Below are positions 26,132 to 34,770 of a DNA stretch of 64,000 nucleotides, one piece after another. Every line of letters begins with the position of its first letter. Positions within the stretch are counted from its first letter, which is position 1. The DNA lies in NCBI GenBank assembly GCA_024743215.1, contig JANSWZ010000001.1:186001-250000 (forward strand), read 5' to 3'. Origin of the DNA: Alphaproteobacteria bacterium (GTDB lineage Bacteria > Pseudomonadota > Alphaproteobacteria > Rhizobiales > GCA-2746425). The notes beneath the pieces were generated by a model. It saw only the letters and a program-made list of their open reading frames with translations, did no database searches and had not been told where the DNA came from. A program made the position numbers and the translations under genes.

Positions 26132-26473
26132 TTATGTGTCGCCGACATGTTCAGCCGCGCGGCACATGAAAGGGACGTGGGATTCGAGCCAGTCGTGATT
26201 GAGTGGCAGGCCTGCAATGAACTTTCGAAAATAGGGGACAGCAATCGCCATCTCCACGAGATTACGCACTGGCGCATCTGATTTGAGCCCCCCGCGTGCT
26301 TCGGTTGCTGCAAAAATGGATTCAACCCAGGCGATCCGTTCTCGCATGAGTTCGTTTATGACATTTCGAGCGTCTGTGTCGGCAGCTGCCGCTGCTATCA
26401 CTTGTGGTGCTATCTTGGCCCGGGGCGTATCGTTCAGGGCACTTCTGTGCTCACTGTAATCGTAATCTGGCAA
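26132..26473 (-). pseudogene. Remnant of a TetR-family regulator (C-terminal domain only)
   Basis: The frame encodes about 80 residues that resemble a TetR ligand-binding C-terminus (NELMRERIAWVESIFAATE onward and YFRKFIAGLPLNHDWL). The N-terminal helix-turn-helix that should precede it is missing. Only 70 bases separate the frame from the next gene upstream, too little for the missing part, and the only start is a TTG. I read it as a truncated gene, although an unusual small protein cannot be excluded. Confidence 0.5.
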
Positions 26474-26543
26474 CCGCCCATGACAGCTTTGAAGTCAGGC
26501 CAAAATTCAGCGCGGTTTTCCAGGGTTTCTTAGTGAGCGATGT

Positions 26544-27659
26544 TCAGAAGACATTGTCCGCCAGTGCGGCCGATAATTCTCGGACCATTTCATCTACTCT
26601 ATCTGACGCGAAAACATTCGTTGCTACCGCAACCACTAAATCTTTGTCTGGCATCAATGAAAGTACAGCGTACCACATCGTGTTTGAGCCATTGTGCCAA
26701 ATAATGGGGCCGTTCTTTTCCGTAGATTGGACCACCCAGCCAAGCCCGTAATTCTCGGTTACAGGCGACTGCATCATCTGACAGCTCGATTGAGACAGGA
26801 AGTTGGGCAGTCGTCCCTGACAGGCGCGAACATGAAGTTGTCCCCACCTTGCTAAGTCTGTGATGCTCAGATGAATGCTTCCGGCAGGCCCCATCCAGCC
26901 AGGATTGTCTGAATTCGAGCTTTCAGGTGCAACCGCATATTTGAAACCCAGGATGCTGCGATGCCCTCTGGGTGCATCATGTTCTAGCGGCGCGCCAAAT
27001 CCGAGCGATGTCAGATCAAACGGTTCGGCAATTTCGGACAAAATCAACTCTTCCCAAGTTGTTCCTGTTACCTCCTCGACGATGACTCCGGCAACCACAT
27101 ACCCAATGTTGGAATAGGTAAACGTACCGACCTTGTTCCCCAACGGCTCGCCCCACATGGCCGAAAGCACATTGCGCCGATCCTCATAGGGAGAGTGGGA
27201 AGACGTTCTGCGCATGATTGATCGAGGGGCGTTTGCTGGCAGACCTGATGTGTGGCTGAGAAGCTCTTTCAAAGTCGATGCTTTCCAATCGGCATGCATA
27301 TCTTTGCGATAGGCAGGCAAATAGCGTTCGATTGGAACATCCAAGTTCAGCCTGCCTCTTTCCGCTAGTCTCATTACCAACGTGGCTGTAAATGTTTTAC
27401 TGATGGATCCTATGTGCCAACGCGCATCATCGGCGACCGTGATCGCGCCATCACTTTCGGTCGTGCCCGCAGTTTTGGTAACGGGTTCAGAATCTCCAAT
27501 GACATATATTGAGCTGATCGCGAAACGAGAATTCGATTGTGCGAATTGGTCGAAGATTGAGTCAAATTCCGCCTGCTGCGCCATCACGGATCCTGCATAA
27601 ATCCAAATGAGAAACGTCTGAAAAACCAGTCTAATAGTGTTCAATATCGACCAATTCAT
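26544..27659 (-). CDS. Secreted serine hydrolase, class C beta-lactamase family
   Basis: 371 residues with a signal peptide ending near VMA-QQ (residue 27). The nucleophile motif is SISK (85-88) in WHIGSISKTFTATLVMRL. LKELLSHTSGLP and a YSN motif (FTYSNIGYVV) follow, matching the S-x-x-K and Y-x-N signature of beta-lactamase class C/PBP4* hydrolases. It may act on peptidoglycan peptides or on esters in the periplasm; resistance is not implied. It is distantly related in fold to the hydrolase at 24824 but clearly not a recent duplicate. Confidence 0.9.
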   Translation of the reverse strand: MNWSILNTIRLVFQTFLIWIYAGSVMAQQAEFDSIFDQFAQSNSRFAISSIYVIGDSEPVTKTAGTTESDGAITVADDARWHIGSISKTFTATLVMRLAERGRLNLDVPIERYLPAYRKDMHADWKASTLKELLSHTSGLPANAPRSIMRRTSSHSPYEDRRNVLSAMWGEPLGNKVGTFTYSNIGYVVAGVIVEEVTGTTWEELILSEIAEPFDLTSLGFGAPLEHDAPRGHRSILGFKYAVAPESSNSDNPGWMGPAGSIHLSITDLARWGQLHVRACQGRLPNFLSQSSCQMMQSPVTENYGLGWVVQSTEKNGPIIWHNGSNTMWYAVLSLMPDKDLVVAVATNVFASDRVDEMVRELSAALADNVF

Positions 27660-27868
27660 TTCATCAATGTAGGATTTGTTCTGGCATCATTCAATTCAGC
27701 CGTTGATCCGGAATGGCGATGGATGCTGGGACCATTAAGGTCTGTTTTATCCGCGCAGTCGACCTTAGCGAGGTGTCGATTTGACACTATTGATGATGGG
27801 GGTAAATGGGTTTGGGTCGATTGGCTGCATTGCGGGACCAAGCTGCCGCATCTGCAAACGCCATGGGC

Positions 27869-28345
27869 TTAACTCAGGAAATCAATAGTGACTGACGGCG
27901 CGCTGCGTCGTGCCTTGCCATGATACACAGCTTCGATGTTGTTTCCGTCGGGGTCGAGCACGAAAGCAGCGTAGTACCCTGGGTGATAGGCCCGCTCGCC
28001 GGGCGCGCCATTATCGCGCCCTCCATGTGCCAACGCTGTCTGGTAGAAGGAATCTACGGTCGCTCGGTCCTTTGCCTGGAAGGCCAGGTGGTGACGCCCC
28101 GTCAGTTCACCCAACGCTTCTTTGCTTTCAACCGAGGACACGACAAGTTCGTCAGCCCAGAAATAGTCTTCGGTCGTGCCGACGATGGGGATATCCAATA
28201 CGGCCAGAATGGCCGTGTAGAAGGTCTGGCTGGCCTTGAGATCGCGTACAACGAGTTGGATGTGGTCGATCAGGCGACCTCGATGCAATTTGGTTTCTAT
28301 GGTTTTTCTCCACTTAAAAATGGACTTCCGCAGCTTTTCAGACAC
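27869..28345 (-). CDS. VOC-family (glyoxalase-fold) protein
   Basis: 158 residues. A vicinal-oxygen-chelate fold is indicated by LIDHIQLVVRDLKASQTFYTAIL near residue 25, a central GRHHLAFQAKDRATVDSFY and the terminal FVLDPDGNNIEAVYHG. His27, His84 or 85 and Glu near 138 are candidate metal ligands. The substrate is unknown; relatives include glyoxalases and ring-cleavage dioxygenases. The start is uncertain: the longest frame uses a GTG at 28345 with no proper ribosome-binding site, and the first about 20 basic residues may not be translated. Confidence 0.85.
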   Translation of the reverse strand: MSEKLRKSIFKWRKTIETKLHRGRLIDHIQLVVRDLKASQTFYTAILAVLDIPIVGTTEDYFWADELVVSSVESKEALGELTGRHHLAFQAKDRATVDSFYQTALAHGGRDNGAPGERAYHPGYYAAFVLDPDGNNIEAVYHGKARRSAPSVTIDFLS

Positions 28346-28673
28346 TCCCTGTCAGCACGCCGAAATCGCCCGCGAAGGAATGCGTGACCGTCGAATGACT
28401 TGAAGTCTCCGGCCGCTCAGATGAAAACTGTACATTGTGAAAGCGCCACCCGATTGATCTTGCGCAATTGTCTTGCAGAGAAAGGCATTAGGCGTCTTTC
28501 ATCAGCCCAATGGAGCGTCGAGCAACCATTTAAACCCGTCAGGTATGGTGTTGAGTGCCGCCGCTTTGATTTTCCAAACATGCCATGTCGGCACAGCCTC
28601 GACACAATGCATGGATTCTCTCAGTGTTCCGTATATTGTGTAAGCAAGAGCTACAACTAACGGGATAAATCAA
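28346..28673. other. Intergenic region between divergent VOC and secreted-protein genes
   Basis: About 330 bases with no supported gene. It should carry promoters for both divergent genes. No palindrome strong enough to call an operator was seen. Confidence 0.5.
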
Positions 28674-29075
28674 TTGCTTAAAAAGACAGTGGCAAGTTTG
28701 GCTGTTACATCTTTGATGCTGCTCACCACGCCTGTATTCGCCGAGGAAGTCATCGCCGAATATCTGACATGGCTGGATGCCAAAGACACAGTAAGTTCAA
28801 AAGGGGTGAAACTAACCTCGTTCGGTGCGGTTTTGGCACAAGATCGGGCTAACTATCACCGTTTCGGGATCCGGCAGGAACTGGACATGAGCGATCCAGT
28901 TTTCAGCAACAAAGACATGAGGGCAAAACTACCCCAATGGTACAAGGCGGGGGACCCTGTGCAGGCCAATATCCGAAACGATGTGATGAGCGGGCGCGGG
29001 CATTATGTCTTTGTTCGGGTGATGGGTAAGAACGGACGAATTACACATGTGAATGTCTATGAAGGGGCAGGGTAA
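28674..29075 (+). CDS. Small secreted protein of unknown function
   Basis: 133 residues starting at a TTG, with GGGAT upstream. A signal peptide (KKTVASLAVTSLMLLTTPVFA) ends near residue 23. The mature part has no motif I recognise; it contains repeated charged/aromatic stretches (EYLTWLDAKD, LPQWYKAGDP) and ends with VRVMGKNGRITHVNVYEG, which looks beta-stranded. The stop shares a base with the next ATG, so the two products are translationally coupled and probably act together in the periplasm or at the surface. Confidence 0.65.
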   Translation: MLKKTVASLAVTSLMLLTTPVFAEEVIAEYLTWLDAKDTVSSKGVKLTSFGAVLAQDRANYHRFGIRQELDMSDPVFSNKDMRAKLPQWYKAGDPVQANIRNDVMSGRGHYVFVRVMGKNGRITHVNVYEGAG

Positions 29076-30013
29076 TGAAATGGCTTCTTGCCACCATTTT
29101 CTTGAGCGTGTTTCAGGTTTTGCATGCTGCGGCTGCTCCTACCATAACAGAAACACAACCTGTTGAAGGAGATCCATTTAAGGATTTCAGGATAGAAAAT
29201 TGCGATGCAAAATTTGGGTTGGCATTAATTCAGTACGACACTCTGGGTGGTCCGTTCGTCATATCTGACTTCTGCATTGATGCGAAGAATGCTCGATTTA
29301 CGGGTGCTGAGATCAAGCAAGGTTTTGAACTGGTGAGCGACTCCAGAGCGGGCCAAAAATTTGATATTCCAAGCACCAGGGATCGAGCTTATCCACCGAC
29401 AAGTTTTACAATCTTGCGCGAGGATAACGCTTTGAGTTGTAACGTTGAGGGCGTCACATCCTTTGACTACCCATTGTACCAGGAAGAATTGGAGCGGTTT
29501 CCCGAATTTGATTTCGCTTATGCGACGGGGTTTACCTACGATAAAGTTGGAGCCTTACCGACAAGCGTTGAACCTACAGAGGTTTTGTTAAGCCTGACCA
29601 ACTTCAATCAATATGACATCAAAGAAAAATCGTTGAAGGATGCAGAGTTACCAACTGGAACAGGTATTTACTCATCGTTGGTGATGTCAGGCGTCAAGGG
29701 AACCTTGGATGTGATTGAGGGGGATGGTTACTCTACTGGAGATGCGTCAGGCACTCTTTCTGTCGAAATCAGTCCTGACGGTGGGGTAAGTTTGGCAGGA
29801 TCGTTTGAAGCAAAGTCTTTGGACAAAAATGGTCAAGATTACAGCAAGTGGATAGCGATTAGGGGACAGGTAAAGTATTTTCGCGGCTACTTTTTCGGCG
29901 AGCCAGCGAGACAAATTCGCGGATTTGGGCTTGTCGAGGGATCACTCGAGACGGTGTCCGGTGATGTGTATCTGTTTCGCTCTGATGTAAGCATGGCTGG
30001 CTGCTTGCAGTAA
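29075..30013 (+). CDS. Secreted protein of unknown function, coupled to the upstream small protein
   Basis: 312 residues with a signal peptide ending near AAA-AP (about residue 21). No family is recognised. The mature protein looks beta-rich, with Cys residues in ENCDAKF, SDFCIDA, LSCNVEG and the terminal MAGCLQ suggesting two disulfides. A late repeat-like segment (GTLDVIEGDGYSTGDASG) looks like beta-hairpins. It starts within the stop of the preceding gene and ends before a perfect 11-base-pair hairpin. Confidence 0.68.
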   Translation: MKWLLATIFLSVFQVLHAAAAPTITETQPVEGDPFKDFRIENCDAKFGLALIQYDTLGGPFVISDFCIDAKNARFTGAEIKQGFELVSDSRAGQKFDIPSTRDRAYPPTSFTILREDNALSCNVEGVTSFDYPLYQEELERFPEFDFAYATGFTYDKVGALPTSVEPTEVLLSLTNFNQYDIKEKSLKDAELPTGTGIYSSLVMSGVKGTLDVIEGDGYSTGDASGTLSVEISPDGGVSLAGSFEAKSLDKNGQDYSKWIAIRGQVKYFRGYFFGEPARQIRGFGLVEGSLETVSGDVYLFRSDVSMAGCLQ

Positions 30014-30132
30014 GATTCAGACGAGCAGATTCAACGGTCTTGCCGATCATTGAAGAGCGACCTTTTATTGCGGATGCGTGCAGGACCGTATTCGACAGAA
30101 ACTGTTCAAATGATCTAACGTTCCGATATGTA

Positions 30133-30160
30133 ACTGCTCAGCGAGAGTGCGCTGAGCAGT
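30133..30160. terminator. Probable bidirectional terminator between convergent genes
   Basis: ACTGCTCAGCG (30133-30143) and CGCTGAGCAGT (30150-30160) pair perfectly over 11 bases around a six-base loop. The plus strand continues GATTTTGCTTT, a modest U-tract. It separates the secreted pair from the convergent gene at 30183-30443. Confidence 0.7.
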
Positions 30161-30182
30161 GATTTTGCTTTGCGGGTTGAGC

Positions 30183-30443
30183 CTACGCTTCGACCATGAA
30201 CACGACAGTGTCGGCGTGAACGCCATCATGTTTCATCGCCGCCTCGCCGATTGGTCCGTTGTTGATTTTAAGGAACGTGTCGATATCGGGTATATTGGCG
30301 GACATGCCGACCTTGTTTGGCTCCGTCGGGTGAACGAAAGTCACCATGTCAAAAGCTACGTTCTTGAATATCTCTTCACGTTTGGGCGAGGCGAGCCAGT
30401 GCTCGACATCGTCCACATCATGCATCGCTATGATTCTGGGCAT
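30183..30443 (-). CDS. Conserved small protein of unknown function
   Basis: 86 residues, MPRIIAMHDVDDVEHWLASPKREEIF and onward. I recognise it as a widely distributed uncharacterised small soluble protein whose members share the VDDVxHWLASPKREE start and end with GVHADTVVFMVEA-like sequence. It may have an ABM-like alpha-beta fold. It lies 23 bases downstream of the DoxX-like gene on the same strand, so the two are likely co-transcribed and perhaps controlled by the divergent LysR regulator. Confidence 0.75.
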   Translation of the reverse strand: MPRIIAMHDVDDVEHWLASPKREEIFKNVAFDMVTFVHPTEPNKVGMSANIPDIDTFLKINNGPIGEAAMKHDGVHADTVVFMVEA

Positions 30444-30466
30444 AAGTCTTCTCCTTGTTGAGGGTT

Positions 30467-30925
30467 TCAGGTGGTAGCAGGAATGGCTGGAGTCTTTGCC
30501 GCTGGCATGCCAGCTTCAAAAAGGGCCGCATATCTGGTGCGTTGGGCCCAGAAGATCAGGCTGCCGGTTACGATCAGGATTACCACGATCGGAAGCCCGC
30601 CAGGATTGAGCACGGCGTGAAAGAGAATGATGACCGCCATGATTGGCGCCAGCAGAGCCAGCCCCAGCGCAGGCGCCCGGTTGGTCAACAGAAGAAGCGC
30701 ACCCAACAATTCGATGCTTTTCATCAGCGGCCAGAAGAAAACAGCCTCCTTTAGAGCTGCTTCAAAGGCAAGCCCTTCGACAGAGGTTGGCGGATGGATG
30801 AAGTGCGCACCAGTGAAGATGAACGCGAAGCCATCCACCGCACCAATCAGAAAGACACCGCCAAGTAGCAAGCGTGGACCAATGTCGATCAATATCGACT
30901 TTAAGTTTGGCATTGAGAGTGCCAT
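30467..30925 (-). CDS. DoxX-like membrane protein
   Basis: 152 residues with about four transmembrane helices. The N-terminal half (RLLLGGVFLIGAVDGFAFIF) and KSIELLGALLLLTNRAPALGL are typical of the DoxX/DoxD-like family, proposed to take part in thiosulfate or redox membrane chemistry and often found with small soluble partners. It is divergent from a LysR regulator and upstream of the conserved 86-residue gene. The specific function is unknown. Confidence 0.78.
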   Translation of the reverse strand: MALSMPNLKSILIDIGPRLLLGGVFLIGAVDGFAFIFTGAHFIHPPTSVEGLAFEAALKEAVFFWPLMKSIELLGALLLLTNRAPALGLALLAPIMAVIILFHAVLNPGGLPIVVILIVTGSLIFWAQRTRYAALFEAGMPAAKTPAIPATT

Positions 30926-31020
30926 CGAGAATTTCCTTCAGTTGAGGATTGCGTTTCGATCCATTTTTCCCTGAATATGCGGGAGATTGACGCCACTCCA
31001 GCGAATAGTATTCAGACCAG

Positions 31021-31989
31021 ATGAATGAAATTCAGATACGCAACCTCGATCTCAACCTGCTGCTGATCTTTCGCGTGCTGATGGAGGAAGGCAGCGTGAA
31101 CCGGGCGGCCGAGCAGTTGGGCCGCACACCATCGGCGATCAGCCATGCATTGGGCCGGCTCAGGGATCAATTGGGAGATCCTTTGCTGGTGCGGACGGGC
31201 GGCATCATGAAGCCAAGCCCGAGGGCCGAGAGTCTCTACCGGGAAATCCAGCCAATCCTGTGCCAGATTGAACGCGTCGTGCAGCGACCCGCGCCGTTTG
31301 ATCCAGCCACAAGCACTCGTATCTTTAAAATGGCAGGCGCAGCGCTTGATGTCGTGACCACTGCGTTGATCGCCGGGATGCATGCAGGTGGACCTGCCAC
31401 CGGACTGGTGGCACTTCCCTACACAAAAGACACGTTGGGACAGATTATCAGTGGCGAAGTTGATATCGCATACGGAAATGCAAACTTCCCGCTTCCGCAG
31501 GGGCTGAAAGCGCACAATCTGCGGCCGCTTAAGCGCTATGTTCTCGCGCGCCAGGAACATCTCGCCGCCAAAGATTGGTGTGTTGAAAGCTGGATGAAGT
31601 GGCCGCATCTGGTCGTCCGTATTCCATCGGCGACACACGGAACTGTAAGCGAGCATTTCATCAATCTTGGGCTGGAACGCAGAATTGGCCTGCATGCGGC
31701 CAGTTGGTCAGTCATAGGCTCGGCGCTGAAGAGCACGAATATGCTCGGGAATTTTGTCGCCCTATGTTTGCTGGAAGGACAGGGCGGCAAAGATCTGCAA
31801 ATTTTTGAGCCTCCCAAGCCCATGCCAGAATTGAATTTCAGGGTGATCTGGAAAGCAGAACTGGACGCTGACCCCGCCATCACGTGGCTTCGCCAGGTCT
31901 TCATATCGTCATTCGAAGACTTGCTCCAACAGGCGGATAATCTGTTAGCCGCGTCAGAAATTATCAGACCACGTCAGGGTGCAGATTGA
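31021..31989 (+). CDS. LysR-family transcriptional regulator
   Basis: 322 residues. The N-terminal winged helix is clear: LDLNLLLIFRVLMEEGSVNRAAE, then LGRTPSAISHALGRLRDQLGDPLLVRT, followed by a LysR substrate-binding domain. It is divergent from the DoxX-like/86-residue pair with a 95-base gap, the usual arrangement for a LysR regulator and its target. The co-inducer is unknown. Confidence 0.93.
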   Translation: MNEIQIRNLDLNLLLIFRVLMEEGSVNRAAEQLGRTPSAISHALGRLRDQLGDPLLVRTGGIMKPSPRAESLYREIQPILCQIERVVQRPAPFDPATSTRIFKMAGAALDVVTTALIAGMHAGGPATGLVALPYTKDTLGQIISGEVDIAYGNANFPLPQGLKAHNLRPLKRYVLARQEHLAAKDWCVESWMKWPHLVVRIPSATHGTVSEHFINLGLERRIGLHAASWSVIGSALKSTNMLGNFVALCLLEGQGGKDLQIFEPPKPMPELNFRVIWKAELDADPAITWLRQVFISSFEDLLQQADNLLAASEIIRPRQGAD

Positions 31990-32216
31990 TGAACCGTCCC
32001 GAGAAGGGCTGCATTTCCATTTTGTTCTCTTTAATCTGATGCCCATGGTTTGCAGTAGACCGGCTCGTGGTCGCACACCAATCAAAGCGGTGAGAATGAT
32101 TAGTCCACCATTCCGGGTCGGTGAAGCCACATCCCTGAACCCTGTTAATTAATGCGGTTTTGGAGTTGCGCCGATGCGGTATTTTGCTGACTTTGGATCA
32201 ATGCGTTCATTGACAC

Positions 32217-32249
32217 TCTGAAATGCAGAGTGATACTCTGCATTTCAGA
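32217..32249. promoter_or_regulatory. 33-base near-perfect palindrome upstream of the DUF1835 gene
   Basis: TCTGAAATGCAGAGT (32217-32231) is followed by GAT and its exact reverse complement ACTCTGCATTTCAGA (32235-32249). It ends 26 bases before the ATG of the DUF1835 gene. There is no T-tract and it is AT-balanced, so it fits an operator better than a terminator. The downstream winged-helix protein is the obvious candidate to bind it. Confidence 0.65.
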
Positions 32250-32275
32250 ATAATTCTGATTTGAGCGCTTTGAAT

Positions 32276-33280
32276 ATGAAAACACTACACATCACAAATG
32301 GCGATGGAGCCGCTGAAATCATTAAAGAAAGCACCATCACTGGCGATGTGTTGCCGTGGCGTGATCCGATGCATCACGGACCGTTTCCAGCAGGATTGAA
32401 GCTTCAGGAACTGAGCCGCATTCGTACCAAGTACCTGGCAGGACCAGACATGGACCTCACCGATGTGGAGCGGGGCTTTCGGTTGAGAGACTCGCACTTA
32501 CAAGCGGCTCCCGACTACGATCAAGTGGTGCTCTGGTTTGAAAATGATTTGCTGGATCAACTTCAAATTCTTCAAATTCTTGACTGGTTTTCCGATGCAG
32601 ATCTGGGTGCCACAACTCTTGAACTCATCTGTATCGACAACTTTCCAGGAATTGATGACTTTCGTGGTATCGGTCAACTTGATGCAGTTCAAATGGCGTC
32701 TCTATACACCGAGCGACGGCACGTATCGGTCGAAACGTTAGCCGTTGCAAAGCTTGGTTGGGCGGCATTTCGAAACGATGATCCACAGCATCTTCTTGAA
32801 TTCACTACACGCGATTTAGGGGATCTGATATTTCTCAAAAAAGCACTGCTACGCCATTTTGAAGAATACCCCAATACCGGAACAGGATTGAGCCGTACGG
32901 AAAGACAGTTGATGTTGCTGGCCAAAGATAAAAGCTGTGACCCTGTAGAGCTGTTTATCCAGAACATGAATTTTGAAACGGCGCTCTACATTGGCGATTG
33001 GACAACTTATTCGACTCTAGGTTTTCTTTGCGAAGCGTCACTCATGAAATGCCAACCCGGTCCGTTCTGGCACCCACCGCATACCAAAGAGCAACGGCAG
33101 ACGTTTCGGGAACAGCGTCTCGATTTAACGGACCTGGGAAAGCGCATTTTGATCGGCGAACTGAATGCGTTCGGTATTGTCAATCGGGATCTGTGGTTGG
33201 GTGGGGTGCATTTGCGATCCAATCAACCTCATTGGGCATGGGATCCAGATGCAAGTCAGCTTATCATGCGCACCGCATGA
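32276..33280 (+). CDS. DUF1835 domain-containing protein
   Basis: 334 residues from the ATG at 32276; an in-frame TTG 15 bases earlier is less likely. The DUF1835 start is recognisable: LHITNGDGAAEIIKES and VLPWRDPMHHGPFP, with a later ENDLLDQLQILQILDWF. The C-terminal part (SRTERQLMLLAKDKSCDPVELF) resembles the DUF3658 type of extension. Function is unknown. It overlaps the next gene by four bases (ATGA). A striking palindrome precedes it. Confidence 0.82.
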   Translation: MKTLHITNGDGAAEIIKESTITGDVLPWRDPMHHGPFPAGLKLQELSRIRTKYLAGPDMDLTDVERGFRLRDSHLQAAPDYDQVVLWFENDLLDQLQILQILDWFSDADLGATTLELICIDNFPGIDDFRGIGQLDAVQMASLYTERRHVSVETLAVAKLGWAAFRNDDPQHLLEFTTRDLGDLIFLKKALLRHFEEYPNTGTGLSRTERQLMLLAKDKSCDPVELFIQNMNFETALYIGDWTTYSTLGFLCEASLMKCQPGPFWHPPHTKEQRQTFREQRLDLTDLGKRILIGELNAFGIVNRDLWLGGVHLRSNQPHWAWDPDASQLIMRTA

Positions 33281-33588
33281 CCATTTCTTCTCCCCCCCAT
33301 TTCAATCCTGTATTGCACCAACCAATTCGGACACGGATGGCACTTTTGTTGCACGTTGCGGAACCAAGTTTCTCACAGCTAAAATCTGCGCTATCCATTA
33401 CAGACGGCAATTTGGATGCACATCTCAAAAAATTAAGTGGTGCAGGCTACCTCCATAGTCGGATGGTGTTGGAAGGACGACCACACACAGTTTACTGCCT
33501 TTCGGAAAGTGGTACGAAAGAATTCGAAACCTACCTGAAAGCCCTGAGTGATTTCCAGTTGATAGCGCAAGCTGCAACAGAGCCATAA
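33277..33588 (+). CDS. Winged-helix transcriptional regulator (HTH_34/MarR-like)
   Basis: 103 residues starting within the stop codon of the DUF1835 gene (ATGA). The fold is seen in HQPIRTRMALLLHVAE, FSQLKSALSITDGNLDAHLKKL (recognition helix), GAGYLHSRMVLEGRPHTVYCLSESG and a closing helix. This matches the winged-helix family with the TDGNLxxHL motif. Close coupling with the DUF1835 gene suggests joint regulation, and the palindrome at 32217-32249 is a plausible autoregulatory site. Confidence 0.85.
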   Translation: MTISSPPHFNPVLHQPIRTRMALLLHVAEPSFSQLKSALSITDGNLDAHLKKLSGAGYLHSRMVLEGRPHTVYCLSESGTKEFETYLKALSDFQLIAQAATEP

Positions 33589-33788
33589 GCGTCCAGTTTA
33601 GACGACCGCTGGTGTCCTTTAAGGATGCGACGTGGATCATCAATCGCGAAGTGGGGCTTCGGACCAGCTCGAAATTTCTGCGCGGACGCGTGTTGCTATC
33701 CGGACGAAACAGACATTAAGTCAATTTCAGCAATACAAGCAAACTCTGTTGGGCATATGCTTTTTCCAACGGATGTAAGGCGGAATGA

Positions 33789-34643
33789 ATGGCTGTTGAT
33801 CGACCCTTTGTTAGCTATGAAGACAAGCTGAATCGCGTGCTCACATATATTTATGACAACATTGATGAAGATCTAAGTCTCGACACGCTTGCAGATATCG
33901 CGTGCATGTCGAGGTATCATTGGCACCGTGTTTTTAGAGCAATGACCGGCGAAACGCTGGCAGCTGTTGTGCGCAGAATGCGGTTAAACATCGCAGCCAA
34001 TACTCTGATTCATGAAGATACCCCTGTCCGAAAGATCGCTGAACAGGTTGGTTACAAAAATCTGGCGAGTTTCTCGCGCGCTTTCAAAGTTACGCACGGT
34101 GTTTCGCCGGAACAATTTCGAAAGCAAGGCGCAAAAATCACAAGCTTTTTGAACCAGACAGAGACTGTTGAAGGCCTGTATTCGGTCAATGTCAGGGAAT
34201 TGAAGGGATTTAGGGCCGCGGGTGTGTCCCATGTTGGTCCATATCAGGAAATTGGCCGTGCATTCAAAGACTTAGGTGGCGTCCTGATGGCCAACTCGCT
34301 CATGTCACATGTCGGCTTATTGTTTGCGATTTACCACGACCCGCCCGGTTCAAAACCAGGCGCTGAGTTGCGCTCCCATGTTGCGGTATCGATCCACAAG
34401 AAATTCCCAGACAATCTCAACGGGTTGGACTATTTTGACATTGTTGGCGGTAACTACGCTATGTTGGAACACAAAGGACCATATGCGAAATTAAAGACGG
34501 CTTATGATTGGTTATACGGAAAATGGCTGCCAGACTCAGGATTGGAGCTGAAAGACAAGCCTCCGCTGGAGGTGTATATCAGCGACCCTAAGACGACACC
34601 GTCTGCCGACCTCATAACGGAGATCCGGCTTCCATTGTTATAG
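33789..34643 (+). CDS. AraC-family regulator with C-terminal GyrI-like domain
   Basis: 284 residues. Two helix-turn-helix motifs lie at the N-terminus: SLDTLADIACMSRYHWHRVFR and TPVRKIAEQVGYKNLASFSR, then FKVTHGVSPEQFRK. From about residue 130 a GyrI-like small-molecule-binding domain follows, with FRAAGVSHVGPYQEIG and YAMLEHKGPYAKLKTAYDWLY. This Rob/SoxS-like plus GyrI layout is typical of multidrug-response activators. No efflux gene is adjacent. Downstream lies the convergent SDR gene. Confidence 0.92.
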   Translation: MAVDRPFVSYEDKLNRVLTYIYDNIDEDLSLDTLADIACMSRYHWHRVFRAMTGETLAAVVRRMRLNIAANTLIHEDTPVRKIAEQVGYKNLASFSRAFKVTHGVSPEQFRKQGAKITSFLNQTETVEGLYSVNVRELKGFRAAGVSHVGPYQEIGRAFKDLGGVLMANSLMSHVGLLFAIYHDPPGSKPGAELRSHVAVSIHKKFPDNLNGLDYFDIVGGNYAMLEHKGPYAKLKTAYDWLYGKWLPDSGLELKDKPPLEVYISDPKTTPSADLITEIRLPLL

Positions 34644-34770
34644 ATGGTGCTCCTGGACCGTCGATTTCATTCAAAACCAGCGGACAGCAGATTGAAACCA
34701 AAATTTTGGACGATCTCATGGGACCCTACATTTGTGTTCGGGGCATCATCCTAATTCCGGCTCGGATATA

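Noticed and set aside
31012-31695. 227-residue minus-strand open frame
   Set aside because: It is antisense to the LysR gene, whose helix-turn-helix and domain structure are clear.
32276-33588. Toxin-antitoxin reading of the DUF1835/winged-helix pair
   Set aside because: The first protein is too large and has no toxin motif; coupling alone does not justify the call.
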